A DNA stretch of 64,000 nt. Origin: Amia ocellicauda. Lineage: Eukaryota; Chordata; Actinopteri; Amiiformes; Amiidae. Positions 63,728-64,000 of this stretch are shown piece by piece. Within the stretch, counting starts at the first letter, position 1. The number at the start of each line of letters is the position of its first letter. The notes under the pieces were generated by a model. That model saw only the letters and a program-made list of their open reading frames with translations. It was not told the origin of the DNA and searched no databases. A program made the position numbers and the translations under genes. Where the stretch lies: NCBI RefSeq assembly GCF_036373705.1, contig NC_089852.1, positions 490,501-554,500 on the forward strand. The letters are read 5' to 3'.

Positions 63728-64000
63728 GTAAAGTGTGTCAGTCCTGTCTGTTCTGTGTTCCTGTTTATATCGCACTATTGTGTCTGTGATGACAAGCGAG
63801 GAAACTGGGCTCGGCTGGTCCAGGCTTGTTGGTTTTGGGTTTGTTTCCCTTTGTCCTTTACCTAGAGCTCCTGCCTTGCCTTGGATTACAACCTGCAAAA
63901 GCTCTACACGATTCTATACACCATAACTGCTCCAATTTGGGAATCAAGAGTTCAGTCGACTTAAAAATACAGAAGACCGCCCCGTAGCTCACCAGCACCA
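63728..64000 (+). other. TCAF intron 6, incomplete
   Basis: Starts GTAAAG. No further exon is seen before the window ends. Confidence 0.75.

Overview
The window is vertebrate nuclear DNA, most likely from a ray-finned fish. It has short coding exons with GT-AG introns, Tc1/mariner, Harbinger and DIRS elements of fish type, tRNA-derived SINEs with the shared fish 3' tail (GGCGACTTAC on this strand), and many CA, TA and ATT microsatellites. A non-teleost or early-branching ray-finned lineage is my guess; the sequence alone does not settle it.

Three protein-coding genes are supported. (1) An HMGA AT-hook chromatin gene on the + strand has five coding exons between 8077 and 29883 (114 aa) and probably an upstream non-coding exon in the CpG-rich region 3.3-5.3 kb. 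(2) A C3orf18-type single-pass membrane protein on the - strand has four coding exons from 44816 down to 41016 (162 aa). It is convergent with the HMGA gene. (3) A TCAF (FAM115/TRPM8 channel-associated factor) gene on the + strand runs from 57291 to beyond the right edge. Six coding exons (830 codons) are present and roughly the last 90 codons are missing.

Layout: 1-3.3 kb upstream DNA; 3.3-5.3 kb CpG-rich putative HMGA promoter; 5.3-29.9 kb HMGA gene, with a Harbinger remnant in intron 3 and a 4.6-kb 33-bp satellite plus CA/GT arrays in intron 4; 29.9-33.2 kb probable HMGA 3' UTR with three let-7 seed matches; 33-41 kb intergenic; 41.0-44.9 kb C3orf18 coding exons, with a candidate 5' exon near 48.2 kb; 49.3-52.2 kb a complete but decayed TA-flanked DDE transposon with a nested SINE; 52-57 kb repeats including a DIRS-like remnant and a TATA-containing candidate TCAF promoter; 57.3-64 kb TCAF, whose third intron holds two Tc1-like elements.

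The most interesting points are these. The HMGA gene mixes HMGA1-like and HMGA2-like features and sits beside C3orf18, which resembles SMIM29, the neighbour of human HMGA1. This suggests a further HMGA ohnolog. Its 3' flank keeps let-7 seed matches. The TCAF gene has an intact HELGH zinc-protease motif. The intronic satellite is open in all three forward frames. One Tc1-like transposase has only two nonsense codons and no frameshift in 338 codons.
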